Shown here: piece by piece, positions 16,801 to 25,135 of the stretch
How the letters are laid out: every line of letters starts with the position of its first letter
How positions within the stretch are numbered: position 1 is the stretch's first letter
Source: an uncultured Fretibacterium sp.
GTDB lineage: Bacteria > Synergistota > Synergistia > Synergistales > Aminobacteriaceae
Assembly (NCBI GenBank): GCA_937900285.1
Contig: CALCEM010000066.1
Coordinates: forward strand, 1-46,237
Direction of reading: 5' to 3'
Length of the DNA: 46,237 nucleotides
The notes under the pieces: model-generated
The model's input: the letters and a program-made list of their open reading frames with translations, nothing else
Databases searched by the model: none
Told to the model about the DNA's origin: nothing
Made by a program: the position numbers and the translations under genes

Positions 16801-18603
16801 TTATTCGTCAACTTCAACATTAATTTTTAATTCGTCAAGTCGTGCCTGCTCAACTTCATCGGGCGCTCCAGATAATAAACACTGAGCTTTTTGTGTTTTC
16901 GGAAATGCCATAACATCACGTATAGAATTACCTCCGCATAATAACATTACAAGCCTGTCAACTCCCAAAGCTAAACCGCCATGAGGTGGAGTCCCGTACG
17001 ATAACGCCTCAAGAAAAAATCCAAATCTCCTTTTTGCCTCTTCTGGTGTAATATTTAATCTCTTGAATACTCGCGCCTGAACTTCAGGATCATGTATTCT
17101 GATCGAACCTCCGCCGACTTCATTGCCGTTCAAAACGCAGTCATATGCTCGCGCTAAAGCATTAGCCGGATCATTTTCCATCATGTACGGATCTTCGTCC
17201 AAAACTGGCGATGTAAATGGATGGTGCATCGCTTCCCAGCGGTTTTCATCTTTGTTCCATTCGAGAAGCGGAAATCTCGTAACCCATAAAAATTTCCAAT
17301 TGTTGGGAGAATTATTAAAAAATTTTTCTGACTTCTTACCTAATTCAAGCCGCAACGTCCCTAAAATTTCGCAGGCTTTCGCTCTTGATTCATGTGCCGC
17401 TAAAAATATCGCGTCGCCGGGTTCAAGTCCTGAAAGTTCTTTTACTTTGTTCACTTCGTCCGAACTTAAAAATTTTACGAGCGGTCCTTTTATTTCTCCG
17501 TCCTTGTATAAAAAATTCGCTAAACCAGATAAACCTAATTTTATCGCACGAGCTTCCAGATCCATTATTTCTTTACGCGATAAATTTGCTCCGCCGGGAA
17601 GTCTTAAACCTCTCACAACTCCACCAGCTGCCAAAATTTTTTTAAACGGTTCAAACCCGGAATTTTTAAACGCTTCTGCTACGTCGCATAATTCAAGATT
17701 TATTCTCAAATCAGGTTTATCGCTTCCGTATTTGTCCATCGCGTCCCAATATTGTAAACGTAAAAAAGGCGTTGGGATTTCAACATTTAAAATTTCTTTA
17801 AATAACCCCTTCATATAGTCCTCAATTAATTTCATAATATCCTCTTCGACTATATAACTCATTTCAATATCAATTTGCGTAAATTCCGGTTGCCTGTCCG
17901 CACGCAAATCTTCATCCCTGAAACATCTCGCAATCTGATAATAACGATCAAAACCGCTGATCATTAAAATTTGTTTGAATAATTGCGGCGATTGCGGAAG
18001 AGCGTAAAATGTTCCGGGATTTACCCGGCTCGGCACTAAATAATCCCGCGCACCTTCCGGCGTTGCTTTCGTCAACATTGGCGTTTCAAGTTCTACAAAA
18101 TCACGATCTCCCAAAAATTTCCTGGTGAAAGCATTTATTTTTGCTCTCGTGCGCATGTTATATTGCATTTTCTCGCGACGCATATCCAAATAACGATATT
18201 TGAGCCTGATATTTTCATCTACGTTTTCCGTAGCATCTCCAACTTCAAACGGTAAAGGCTTCGACTTCGATAAAATTAAAAAATCGCTGGCAACAATTTC
18301 TATATTTCCCGTTTTAATTTCAGGGTTCTCCGTTCCTTCCGGACGAATGCGCATTTTACCTTTTACGGCGATACAGTCCTCATTACGCAAACTCGCGGCC
18401 AACTTATGAATTTCTCCGGCCTCTGGATTAAAAACAATTTGAATTAATCCGGTCCAGTCCCATATTTCAATAAAAATTATTCCGCCTAAATCTCTGCGCG
18501 CTCTCACCCAACCATTTGCGCGGACTTCTTGCCCTGCATCGGACTCGGTAAATTTTCCGCATAAATTTGTCCTCTGCCATGACGCGTCAAATATTCTACT
18601 CAT
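16801..18603 (-). CDS. aspS: Aspartyl-tRNA synthetase
   Basis: Class II synthetase charging tRNA-Asp (or tRNA-Asp and tRNA-Asn). The N-terminal OB-fold anticodon domain (residues 1-110, with WVRARRDLGGIIFIE) leads to the catalytic domain. Motif 2 is CFRDEDLRADRQPEFTQID and motif 3 is GGLALGVDRLVMLLCG. The bacterial GAD insert (about 290-410) is present, and 600 aa is the normal bacterial length. The start is ATG with AAAGGAA upstream. It lies 83 AT-rich bases after the AIR-synthase-like gene, with no terminator seen between, so it may be the last gene of that operon. Confidence 0.98.
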   Translation of the reverse strand: MSRIFDASWQRTNLCGKFTESDAGQEVRANGWVRARRDLGGIIFIEIWDWTGLIQIVFNPEAGEIHKLAASLRNEDCIAVKGKMRIRPEGTENPEIKTGNIEIVASDFLILSKSKPLPFEVGDATENVDENIRLKYRYLDMRREKMQYNMRTRAKINAFTRKFLGDRDFVELETPMLTKATPEGARDYLVPSRVNPGTFYALPQSPQLFKQILMISGFDRYYQIARCFRDEDLRADRQPEFTQIDIEMSYIVEEDIMKLIEDYMKGLFKEILNVEIPTPFLRLQYWDAMDKYGSDKPDLRINLELCDVAEAFKNSGFEPFKKILAAGGVVRGLRLPGGANLSRKEIMDLEARAIKLGLSGLANFLYKDGEIKGPLVKFLSSDEVNKVKELSGLEPGDAIFLAAHESRAKACEILGTLRLELGKKSEKFFNNSPNNWKFLWVTRFPLLEWNKDENRWEAMHHPFTSPVLDEDPYMMENDPANALARAYDCVLNGNEVGGGSIRIHDPEVQARVFKRLNITPEEAKRRFGFFLEALSYGTPPHGGLALGVDRLVMLLCGGNSIRDVMAFPKTQKAQCLLSGAPDEVEQARLDELKINVEVDE

Positions 18604-18686
18604 AATTTTTTTATTTGATTCCTTTCAGTGTGAATTATTTATTTAATTTATTTATTTATATTTAAAATTTTATTTTATTTTTATTT

Positions 18687-19649
18687 TTATTTCGCAAATT
18701 TCCTGCGCGATAATATTCCCCATAATTCTTCATGAGCATTGAAAAATATTTTTTTGCCGCTTACAAATTTTCCGATTACGCTCGAATTTATTCCGGCTGA
18801 TTTTAATTTACTCTGAGCATCTTTAATTTTATTTTCAGGAATCGAAGCTATTAACATCCCAGATGAAATTAAATTTAACGGCTCAAAATTTAATTCTTTA
18901 GCTGCCCTGATTGTAAATTCATCAATCGGAATATTATTTTTTTCGAGTTCAACCCCTAAACCTGAAGCGGCACATATTTCATATAAAGCTCCGTTTATTC
19001 CGCCTTCTGTAGGATCGTGCATATAATTTGCAAATTCCCGTAATATTTTGGCGGCCGGAACAACTGATAAATTTTCACTCCATGATCTTATTAAATTTAT
19101 TTCGTCAGAATTAAAAATTTTTGCGAACAGATCCGCTCTGTCATTTGCGATAATGCTCATACCTTCAAGACCTGCATGGCCGGTTATTAAAATTAAATCT
19201 CCGTCTGAAATATTTTTCACGCTGAATTTATATTCTGTTATTCCGAACATTGTCCCGGAAATTACTGGCTGTGAATATCTGTCAGTCATTTCAGTATGTC
19301 CGCCTGCTACAGCGATGCCCATTTCTGAACAGGTTTTATTAATTTCCCTCATGATCCTCTCAACTTGTAAAACTCCTCCGGCTTCAGGAATTATCAGCGT
19401 TACGATCAGCCACATGGGATCAGCACCTTTACATGCTACATCATTGGCATTAACTTGAACCAATAATCTACCGGAATTTTTTTCAGCTCCAACGATCGGA
19501 TCAGATGCTATAACGAGCAATCCGGCAGGAATTTTTATCAACGCGGCATCTTCAGCAAGTCCACCGCCAATTATTAAATCTTCGCGTTCAGCTCCAATAT
19601 AAGATAATACGCTCTTCTGTAATATATCCGGCTGCAATTTTCCCGGCAT
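18687..19649 (-). CDS. AIR synthase-related (PurM/HypE/ThiL superfamily) protein
   Basis: A 320-residue protein with the two-domain ATP-binding fold of the PurM superfamily. The N-terminal half has GLAEDAALI and VNANDVACKGADP, and the GGHTEMTDRY segment follows. The C-terminal half has HDPTEGGINGALYE and SSGMLIAS. It lacks the C-terminal cysteine tail that defines HypE and the N-terminal Cys/Sec loop of SelD, so neither assignment holds. It may act as a small-molecule kinase or maturation factor; the substrate is unknown. Its ATG directly abuts the stop of the binding-protein gene, so the two are tightly coupled. Confidence 0.75.
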   Translation of the reverse strand: MPGKLQPDILQKSVLSYIGAEREDLIIGGGLAEDAALIKIPAGLLVIASDPIVGAEKNSGRLLVQVNANDVACKGADPMWLIVTLIIPEAGGVLQVERIMREINKTCSEMGIAVAGGHTEMTDRYSQPVISGTMFGITEYKFSVKNISDGDLILITGHAGLEGMSIIANDRADLFAKIFNSDEINLIRSWSENLSVVPAAKILREFANYMHDPTEGGINGALYEICAASGLGVELEKNNIPIDEFTIRAAKELNFEPLNLISSGMLIASIPENKIKDAQSKLKSAGINSSVIGKFVSGKKIFFNAHEELWGILSRRKFAK

Positions 19650-20519
19650 TTAATTATTTTCACTCCCGTATAAAACTTTTATCAAAAATTCTCCGCCAAT
19701 TTCGAGACCTCGTAAAGACGGACGGCTTAAATATTTTTCCGGCATTTCATAAATTTTTATATTTCTTGATTCCAATGCTTTAAACCAGCTGCGTAATTTA
19801 AAATCTTTTAAGCTCGTGTTATTCATTGCTCCCGTTTGAATAATATATACGTCTAAATTTTCGTCAAGTGATTTTAACACACGCTCAACTCCAAAAGAGG
19901 CAATATTACTATTTGGGCTTAAAGGTTTAGCGTCATGAGCTGTATTGACTGCGCCAACGAGTTTTATTAAATTAGCGGCCCAAGAATTTGGTGAACAAGT
20001 ATGAATTTCTCTTGATGTAGATTCAACGAAGATTTTAAAATTTTTATGATGTTCCGGAATTTTTGAGAGCAAATTATTTTTTATGCTGTTAAATTTATTT
20101 ATTGCGTGTTCTGGATTTAAATTTAAAACCTGCGCGAGATTAATTAAATATTCCTCGAAATTATTCCAGCTTGGGGGATCGAGAATAATAATTTTAATTC
20201 CGGTTCTGCCCAAAATATTTTTTAAATCCGGGTTAATTCTGTCGGTTAAACTTCGCATAATCAGAATATCCGGTTTCAGTGCAATAATTTTTTCCGGACC
20301 AGTTCTCAACGGTATACGCGGTAAATCTGGCAATAACTCCGGGTCATCATTTTCGGAGAGTGCGATCAAAAATTTTTCACCGCCGAGAGCGCAAATATTA
20401 TCAGAATGTCCGGGATATAAAGAAATTACGCGCAAATCTCCGGAGCTGCATTCTGATGAAATTGACGAAAACACGAAAAGTGTAAGCGCTAAAAAAAATA
20501 TTTTCAAATTGCGAGCCAT
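19650..20519 (-). CDS. Periplasmic substrate-binding protein of a cobalamin/iron-chelate-type ABC transporter
   Basis: A 289-residue secreted protein with an N-terminal signal segment (residues 5-20) and no good lipobox. The fold is of the class III binding-protein family shared by BtuF and FecB: RVISLYPGHSDNICALG, then DLPRIPLRTGPEKIIALKPDILI. A long middle helix and a C-terminal lobe with FGVERVLKS follow. The ligand could be cobalamin, heme or an iron chelate; sequence alone does not decide. Its start overlaps the ATPase gene by 16 bases. No permease gene accompanies it. Confidence 0.8.
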   Translation of the reverse strand: MARNLKIFFLALTLFVFSSISSECSSGDLRVISLYPGHSDNICALGGEKFLIALSENDDPELLPDLPRIPLRTGPEKIIALKPDILIMRSLTDRINPDLKNILGRTGIKIIILDPPSWNNFEEYLINLAQVLNLNPEHAINKFNSIKNNLLSKIPEHHKNFKIFVESTSREIHTCSPNSWAANLIKLVGAVNTAHDAKPLSPNSNIASFGVERVLKSLDENLDVYIIQTGAMNNTSLKDFKLRSWFKALESRNIKIYEMPEKYLSRPSLRGLEIGGEFLIKVLYGSENN

Positions 20520-21268
20520 ATTAAACCACCTGATTTATTTTTATATTCTTCAAAATTTACGTTATATAAATCTTTTAAAATATTCGCGTTTAAATTTTTT
20601 CCGTTAAATAATAATTTTCCATTCTTCAGCCCAATATAATAATCCGAAAATCCCGCCGAGATATTTAAATCATGAACAGCAGCAATTATAATTTTCCCGT
20701 TGTTAGCGAGTTCACGCAAAATTTTAAATACTTTCAAAGATTTATCAGGGTCGAGTGCGCTTGTAGGTTCATCGAGTAAAATTATTTGAGTCTCTTGAGC
20801 CAGAACACCAGCAAATAAAATTAATTGTTTTTCGCCGTCAGAAAGTGTCATGATGTTACGTAATAAAAATTTCTCGACTCCTGCGATTTTCGCTGAATTT
20901 AAAATTATTTGTTCGTCTTGAGAGTTTAAGCCGGAAAATAAATTTTTTAAGTGTAATCTGCTCATTGAAATTATTTCTTTTACGTTGAACGGGTGAACGG
21001 GATTAAAATTTTTAGATGACTGCATTAAAGTTATATAGCCTGCTAAATTTCTGCGTGAATAATTTTTGATTTCGACATTATTTAATTTGATGCTGCCTGA
21101 ATATTTTTGCAGACCTGTTAAAGCTCTTAAAAGTGTAGTTTTCCCGGAACCATTTTGACCGATCAACGAAATAAAAGCGCCATCCGGAAAATTTAAATTT
21201 AAATTGATGTCATATAAAATATTTTTAACGCATAAATTTTTTATTTCGAACGAGAATTTTTTTAACAT
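20504..21268 (-). CDS. ABC transporter ATPase (BtuD/FecE type)
   Basis: A 254-residue ATPase. Walker A is GQNGSGKTTLLRAL at about residue 37, the Q-loop lies in TLMQSSKN, the signature motif reads LSDGEKQ, Walker B is IILLDEPTSALD, and the switch histidine is in AAVHDLN. The sequence type matches the FecCD/BtuCD family, consistent with the binding protein that follows. The expected membrane permease (about 330 aa) is missing from the operon; a CcdA-like protein lies in its place seven bases upstream. Confidence 0.9.
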   Translation of the reverse strand: MLKKFSFEIKNLCVKNILYDINLNLNFPDGAFISLIGQNGSGKTTLLRALTGLQKYSGSIKLNNVEIKNYSRRNLAGYITLMQSSKNFNPVHPFNVKEIISMSRLHLKNLFSGLNSQDEQIILNSAKIAGVEKFLLRNIMTLSDGEKQLILFAGVLAQETQIILLDEPTSALDPDKSLKVFKILRELANNGKIIIAAVHDLNISAGFSDYYIGLKNGKLLFNGKNLNANILKDLYNVNFEEYKNKSGGLIWLAI

Positions 21269-21275
21269 TAACCGA

Positions 21276-21959
21276 TCAAATTAAAATCCAAAACTCTTTT
21301 AATAAATATATTCCGCCTAAAATTAAAGCTATACCGCAAATTATATTTAATATTTTTATTTTGCTACTCTCCAATAATTTCGTGAAAGTCTGCGAAAAAA
21401 TCCCGGCTAATATTAATACGAAACTGTAACCAAGCGCGTAAATTAAAATTAATAATACTGATTCAAAAAATTTTAAACTCATTGCGATGCTCAAAACCGG
21501 ACTTATATAAGCTATGTTGCACGGCCCAATCGCTAAACCCGAAATTATTCCCAAAAATATCGCGCCTTTAATATTTTGAGATTCCGTGCCGTTGCCACCA
21601 GAACCAAACGCAAAAAATTTTAATTTAATTATTCCGGCCATGTGAAGCCCCATCAAAATAAAAATTAAACTCGTCAGAAGCGTCAAAAATTTTTCATAAC
21701 CCCCAAGTAAATAGCCCACTCCAGATGTTACAAACGCAACCAGAATTAAATTTAAAATTATTCCGGAACAAAACGCGCACGAAATTTTAAACGCTTGAAA
21801 TTTTGAAGGCTCATCAGTATTTGAAATATATCCGACAACTAAAGGCACGATCGAAATTCCGCACGGACTTAAAATAACGCTGGCGATTCCCCATAAAAAT
21901 ACCCCTAAAAATTTTATATATCCAGATAAAAATATTAAATCGAAAATTTGATCAAGCAT
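21276..21959 (-). CDS. CcdA/DsbD-like thiol-disulfide transmembrane protein
   Basis: A 227-residue protein with six predicted membrane segments. It carries the two family hallmarks, each with a conserved cysteine in a membrane helix: LSPCGISIVP near residue 31 and IGPCNIAYISP near residue 147. CcdA proteins pass electrons from cytoplasmic thioredoxin across the membrane to extracytoplasmic thiol partners. It starts an operon with the ABC ATPase, the binding protein and the AIR-synthase-like protein. No thioredoxin-like partner is encoded nearby, so its target is unknown. Confidence 0.85.
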   Translation of the reverse strand: MLDQIFDLIFLSGYIKFLGVFLWGIASVILSPCGISIVPLVVGYISNTDEPSKFQAFKISCAFCSGIILNLILVAFVTSGVGYLLGGYEKFLTLLTSLIFILMGLHMAGIIKLKFFAFGSGGNGTESQNIKGAIFLGIISGLAIGPCNIAYISPVLSIAMSLKFFESVLLILIYALGYSFVLILAGIFSQTFTKLLESSKIKILNIICGIALILGGIYLLKEFWILI

Positions 21960-22045
21960 TTTAAATTAAATTACACCGCCATTTTTTATTTTATATATTA
22001 CATAAAGCACAAAATATAAAATTTGTAAATCAGCATTTTTTACTA

Positions 22046-22117
22046 TTGTCAATTAAAATTTTCGGCGTAATATTTCACGCGCTGAATTGATTAGCACTCT
22101 TTAATATTTGGTGCTAA
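22046..22117 (+). promoter_or_regulatory. groESL promoter and CIRCE-like HrcA operator
   Basis: TTGTCA at 22046-22051 and TAATAT at 22068-22073 are spaced 16 bases apart. Just downstream, TTAGCACTC (22091-22099), nine bases and TGGTGCTAA (22109-22117) match the CIRCE operator. The left arm is perfect and the right arm matches at seven of nine positions. Repression by HrcA is inferred; hrcA is not in the window. Confidence 0.85.
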
Positions 22118-22191
22118 AAATGAATTAAAATGATTTGAGATTTAAAAATAAGATTTGAATATAAAAATTTTGTTACGGAGGAATTTTAAAA

Positions 22192-22482
22192 ATGAAACTT
22201 AAACCATTAGGCGACAGAATAGTTGTAAAAGTTTTGACACGCGAAGAAAAAACTAAAGGCGGAATAGTTTTGCCCGATACAGCTAAAGAAAAACCGACAG
22301 AAGGCGAAGTAATTGCAGTTGGTTCAGGCAAAGTTCTCGATAACGGACAGAAGCAGCCGGTTGAATTAAAAGTCGGCGACAGAATTATTTTCAGCAAATA
22401 CGCCGGAACTGAAGTAAAAATTGATGGTGAAGAGCTTGTAATTTTCAGTGAGCGCGATGTATTAGCAATAATTGAGAAATAA
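22192..22482 (+). CDS. groES: Co-chaperonin GroES
   Basis: A 96-residue lid of the GroEL chamber. It begins KLKPLGDRIVVKV, contains the mobile loop (REEKTKGGIVLPDTAKEKP) and ends with the usual strand VIFSERDVLAIIEK. GGAGG lies upstream of the ATG. It forms a two-gene operon with groEL, 61 bases downstream, behind a CIRCE-like operator. Confidence 0.98.
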   Translation: MKLKPLGDRIVVKVLTREEKTKGGIVLPDTAKEKPTEGEVIAVGSGKVLDNGQKQPVELKVGDRIIFSKYAGTEVKIDGEELVIFSERDVLAIIEK

Positions 22483-22543
22483 AATAATTTTAGAATTTTA
22501 CAGAGAGATTTAATATAAAAATTTAAGGAGAATTAAAAATATT

Positions 22544-24181
22544 ATGGCTAAAATATTATCATTTGGAGAAGAAGCCCGCAGAGCAATGTTGCGCGGGATC
22601 GATAAAGTAGCGGATACAGTAGGAGTAACTCTCGGACCTAAAGGTCGTAACGTTGTGCTTGAAAAAAAATACGGTTCACCCACAATTACAAATGACGGCG
22701 TTACAATCGCTAAAGAAATAGAGCTTGAAGATCCTTTTGAGAATGCAGGCGCACAATTATTAAAAGAGGTCGCATCAAAAACAAATGACATCGCCGGAGA
22801 CGGAACTACAACAGCTACAATTTTTTCACGCGCAATCATCCGCGAAGGAATGAAAAATGTTGCAGCAGGTGCTAACGGAATGTTAATGCGTCAAGGAATT
22901 GAAAAAGCGATCGATTTTGTAGTTGACGAATTGAAAAAACAATCAACGCCGGTTAAAGAAAAAGAAAAAATTGCTCAGGTCGCATCAATTTCTGCAAATG
23001 ATTCAAGAGTTGGCGCGTTAATTTCTGAAGCAATGAACAAAGTCGGCGAAGATGGAGTAATCACGATCGAAGATTCTCAGACCGTCGGGACAACTCTCGA
23101 AATGGTTGAGGGTTTGCAATTCGATAAAGGTTATATTAGTCCTTATATGGTTACCGACAGCGAACGCATGGAAACAAGTTTTGATGACGCATATATTTTG
23201 ATTCATGATGCGAAGATCAGCAACATAAAAGATTTATTGCCAGTTCTTGAAAAAGTTGTACAGACCGGCAAACCGTTATTAATTATTGCTGAAGATGTTG
23301 ACGGAGAAGCGCTCGCCACGTTAGTCGTTAATAAACTTCGCGGAGTTATGCAAGTTGCAGCGGTGAAAGCTCCCGGATTTGGCGACAGACGTAAAGCAAT
23401 GTTACAGGACATCGCGATCGTTACAGGCGGAACTGTTATCAGTGAAGAGGTCGGCTTAAAATTTGAGAACGCAGAATTAAACATGTTAGGCCGTGCGAAA
23501 AAAGTTGTGATCACAAAAGAAGATACAACAATTACTCAGGGCGCAGGAAATTCCGAAGAAATTCGTAAACGCGCCGCACAAATTCGCAGAGAGATCGAGG
23601 ACTCGACATCGGATTATGATAAAGAAAAATTACATGAGCGTCTTGCAAAATTGGTTGGCGGTGTGGCAGTTATTCAAGTTGGATCGGCGACCGAAACCGA
23701 ACAGAAAGAATTAAAGCACAGAATCGAAGACGCATTAAACGCGACTCGTGCAGCAGTTGAAGAAGGTATTGTCGCGGGCGGTGGTGTAGCAGCTTTAAAT
23801 TGTTCCGTAGCGCTTGAGCCTTTCGTAGAAAAATTATCAGGTGATGTCAGAACTGGTGCGAGGATTGTATTAGACGCTTTAAAAGCTCCGTTATATTTGA
23901 TCGCTGAAAATGCTGGCTATCAGGGAGATGTAGTTGTGGAACGCGTGAGAAGCGAAAAACCAGGACACGGATTAAATGCAGCGACTGGCGAATATACTGA
24001 CATGGTAGCAGCTGGGATTATTGATCCCGTTAAGGTAACTCGTTCAGCTTTACAGAATGCTGGTTCGATCGCGGCGATGGTCTTAACGACTGAAGCAATT
24101 GTCGCAGATAAACCGGAAAAGAAGGACGCAGCTCCAGCGATGCCCGGCGGTGGTATGGGCGGAATGGACGGAATGTATTAA
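22544..24181 (+). CDS. groEL: Chaperonin GroEL
   Basis: The 545-residue ATP-dependent chaperonin subunit. The ATP-binding motifs LGPKGRNVVLEK (from about residue 31) and GDGTTTATI (about 86-94), the apical domain and the equatorial GGGVAAL near 413 are all intact. It ends with the Gly-Met-rich tail GGGMGGMDGMY. AAGGAG precedes the ATG. A strong terminator follows. No unusual feature is seen. Confidence 0.98.
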   Translation: MAKILSFGEEARRAMLRGIDKVADTVGVTLGPKGRNVVLEKKYGSPTITNDGVTIAKEIELEDPFENAGAQLLKEVASKTNDIAGDGTTTATIFSRAIIREGMKNVAAGANGMLMRQGIEKAIDFVVDELKKQSTPVKEKEKIAQVASISANDSRVGALISEAMNKVGEDGVITIEDSQTVGTTLEMVEGLQFDKGYISPYMVTDSERMETSFDDAYILIHDAKISNIKDLLPVLEKVVQTGKPLLIIAEDVDGEALATLVVNKLRGVMQVAAVKAPGFGDRRKAMLQDIAIVTGGTVISEEVGLKFENAELNMLGRAKKVVITKEDTTITQGAGNSEEIRKRAAQIRREIEDSTSDYDKEKLHERLAKLVGGVAVIQVGSATETEQKELKHRIEDALNATRAAVEEGIVAGGGVAALNCSVALEPFVEKLSGDVRTGARIVLDALKAPLYLIAENAGYQGDVVVERVRSEKPGHGLNAATGEYTDMVAAGIIDPVKVTRSALQNAGSIAAMVLTTEAIVADKPEKKDAAPAMPGGGMGGMDGMY

Positions 24182-24225
24182 GTTAAGATTTAAATTTAAA
24201 TTTGATTGTGAATTAAAAATTTTTT

Positions 24226-24262
24226 CCCTGATCGAACATTTAAACGGTCAGGGATTTTTTTT
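24226..24262 (+). terminator. Terminator of groESL
   Basis: CCCTGATCG (24226-24234) pairs with CGGTCAGGG (24245-24253) through nine base pairs with one wobble. Eight T residues follow at 24255-24262. Confidence 0.9.
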
Positions 24263-24270
24263 GCATAAAA

Positions 24271-24933
24271 TTAATTTTGATTATAAATAATTTTTCCTAC
24301 GTATTCGGCGATCTTTAAATCTTCTTCGGTGTTGATGTCGACTGCTTCAAATTTATTTATTATGTGCACGTAAGGATTTTTCCCAATTCTGCAACGATAG
24401 CGATTTAACGAAAATTTAGAAATTCCATAAAGCCCGGTGCTCTCTTCGATTATTGGTGTCATGTCCTGACTGCGTGGCAAAATTCCAGGCCGATAATTTA
24501 CGGGAATCCCATTGAACCAATAAAACCCATAATTTGAAGTTGCCGTAAAACATGAATCATATTCTTCACTTGAAGTTAATTTTTCAAAACAAATTTTAAT
24601 CGTTTCAGGTTTCATATATGGAGCTGTTGCGAACGCCTGAAAATAATAATCATATTCCGGGAATTTTTCATAATGGTAAATTAATAAATCGTTTCCGTTT
24701 GCTGTGTTTAAAGCTAATTCGGGTTTACGTTCGATTATATGAAATCCTTTTTTAAAAGCATAGTCCGCGATCTCCTGAGAATTTGTATCAATATAAATTT
24801 CATCGAACACTTCAGCATCAATTACGTTATTGCAAATATATTCATATAATTTTTTGCCGTTGAGCATTCTGAAATTTTTTCCCGGTACTCTTTCGGAATT
24901 TGATTTTATCGGAATAAAACACGCTGTCCTCAT
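24271..24933 (-). CDS. Acylneuraminate-type cytidylyltransferase
   Basis: A 220-residue protein of the NeuA/PseF/KdsB superfamily, which activates acidic sugars (sialic, legionaminic or pseudaminic acid) as CMP derivatives for surface glycans. The N-terminal CTP-binding loop is IPIKSNSERVPGKNFR, followed by DEIYIDTNSQEIADYA. A middle FATAPYMKPETI segment matches the family's substrate-binding region, and VDINTEEDLKIAEY is the usual C-terminal metal-binding motif. No other gene for sialic or legionaminic acid synthesis is nearby. Its own ribosome binding site is weak (GGGGGC). Its ATG overlaps the stop of a leader ORF that crosses a 5-bp tandem repeat. Confidence 0.85.
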   Translation of the reverse strand: MRTACFIPIKSNSERVPGKNFRMLNGKKLYEYICNNVIDAEVFDEIYIDTNSQEIADYAFKKGFHIIERKPELALNTANGNDLLIYHYEKFPEYDYYFQAFATAPYMKPETIKICFEKLTSSEEYDSCFTATSNYGFYWFNGIPVNYRPGILPRSQDMTPIIEESTGLYGISKFSLNRYRCRIGKNPYVHIINKFEAVDINTEEDLKIAEYVGKIIYNQN

Positions 24934-25073
24934 GAGATCGCCCCCAGAAATTTAAAAAGTTCACGGAAGCAATTAAAAATAAAATATTTCAGAACATAAT
25001 TAACGACAAGACAAGACAAGACAAGACAAGACAAGACAAGACAAGACAAGACAAGACAAGGATACGCGCTCAA
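24930..25073 (-). CDS. Possible 47-residue leader peptide crossing a 5-bp repeat
   Basis: TTG at 25073 follows AAGGGG by 13 bases. The frame reads MSAYP, then a repeating LSCLV pentapeptide encoded by the (TTGTC)11 tract, then 24 further codons. It stops at a TGA that overlaps the cytidylyltransferase ATG (ATGA). With 10 or 12 copies the same start would run into an early stop. Openness of the post-repeat part and the exact overlap support a coupled leader. Against it, a promoter-like -10 lies inside its first codons, and the start is TTG. Whether it is translated is unknown. Confidence 0.35.
   Translation of the reverse strand: MSAYPCLVLSCLVLSCLVLSCLVVNYVLKYFIFNCFRELFKFLGAIS
25005..25060 (-). 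repeat. Pentanucleotide tandem repeat, 11 copies
   Basis: GACAA on the plus strand (TTGTC on the minus) is repeated 11 times without a mismatch, 25005-25059, plus one base. It begins at the downstream edge of the -10-like hexamer at 25064-25059. Perfect identity of all units indicates recent slippage or active turnover. Confidence 0.95.
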
Positions 25074-25093
25074 AATATTTTGTCAACCCCTTA
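25059..25093 (-). promoter_or_regulatory. Shared AAGGGGTTGACAAA element, locus 2
   Basis: On the minus strand TTTAAGGGGTTGACAAAA carries -35 TTGACA (25086-25081). After 16 bases TATCCT (25064-25059) matches the -10 consensus at four of six positions. The alternative reading is AAGGGG as ribosome binding site of the leader starting at 25073. The sequence just upstream resembles the 3' end of recN. Confidence 0.6.
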
Positions 25094-25124
25094 AATTTTT
25101 GTAGTTCAACAAGATTTTAACACG
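25094..25124 (-). other. Remnant resembling the 3' end of recN
   Basis: On the minus strand the 22 bases from CGTGTTAAAA to TTGAAC match the last part of recN (CATGCTAAAA to CTGAAC near 26470-26491) at 18 positions. All four differences are transitions. Both copies are followed within 25 bases by the shared AAGGGGTTGACAAA element. The translated remnant keeps KILLN of the RecN tail. Confidence 0.5.
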
Positions 25125-25135
25125 GTTTTATAAAT

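Noticed and set aside
18604..18686. Promoter or terminator in the AT-rich gap before aspS
   Set aside because: The stretch is low-complexity A/T sequence with no convincing boxes or hairpin; nothing can be called.
18687..19649. selD or hypE for the AIR-synthase-like gene
   Set aside because: The Cys/Sec loop of SelD and the C-terminal Cys tail of HypE are both missing.
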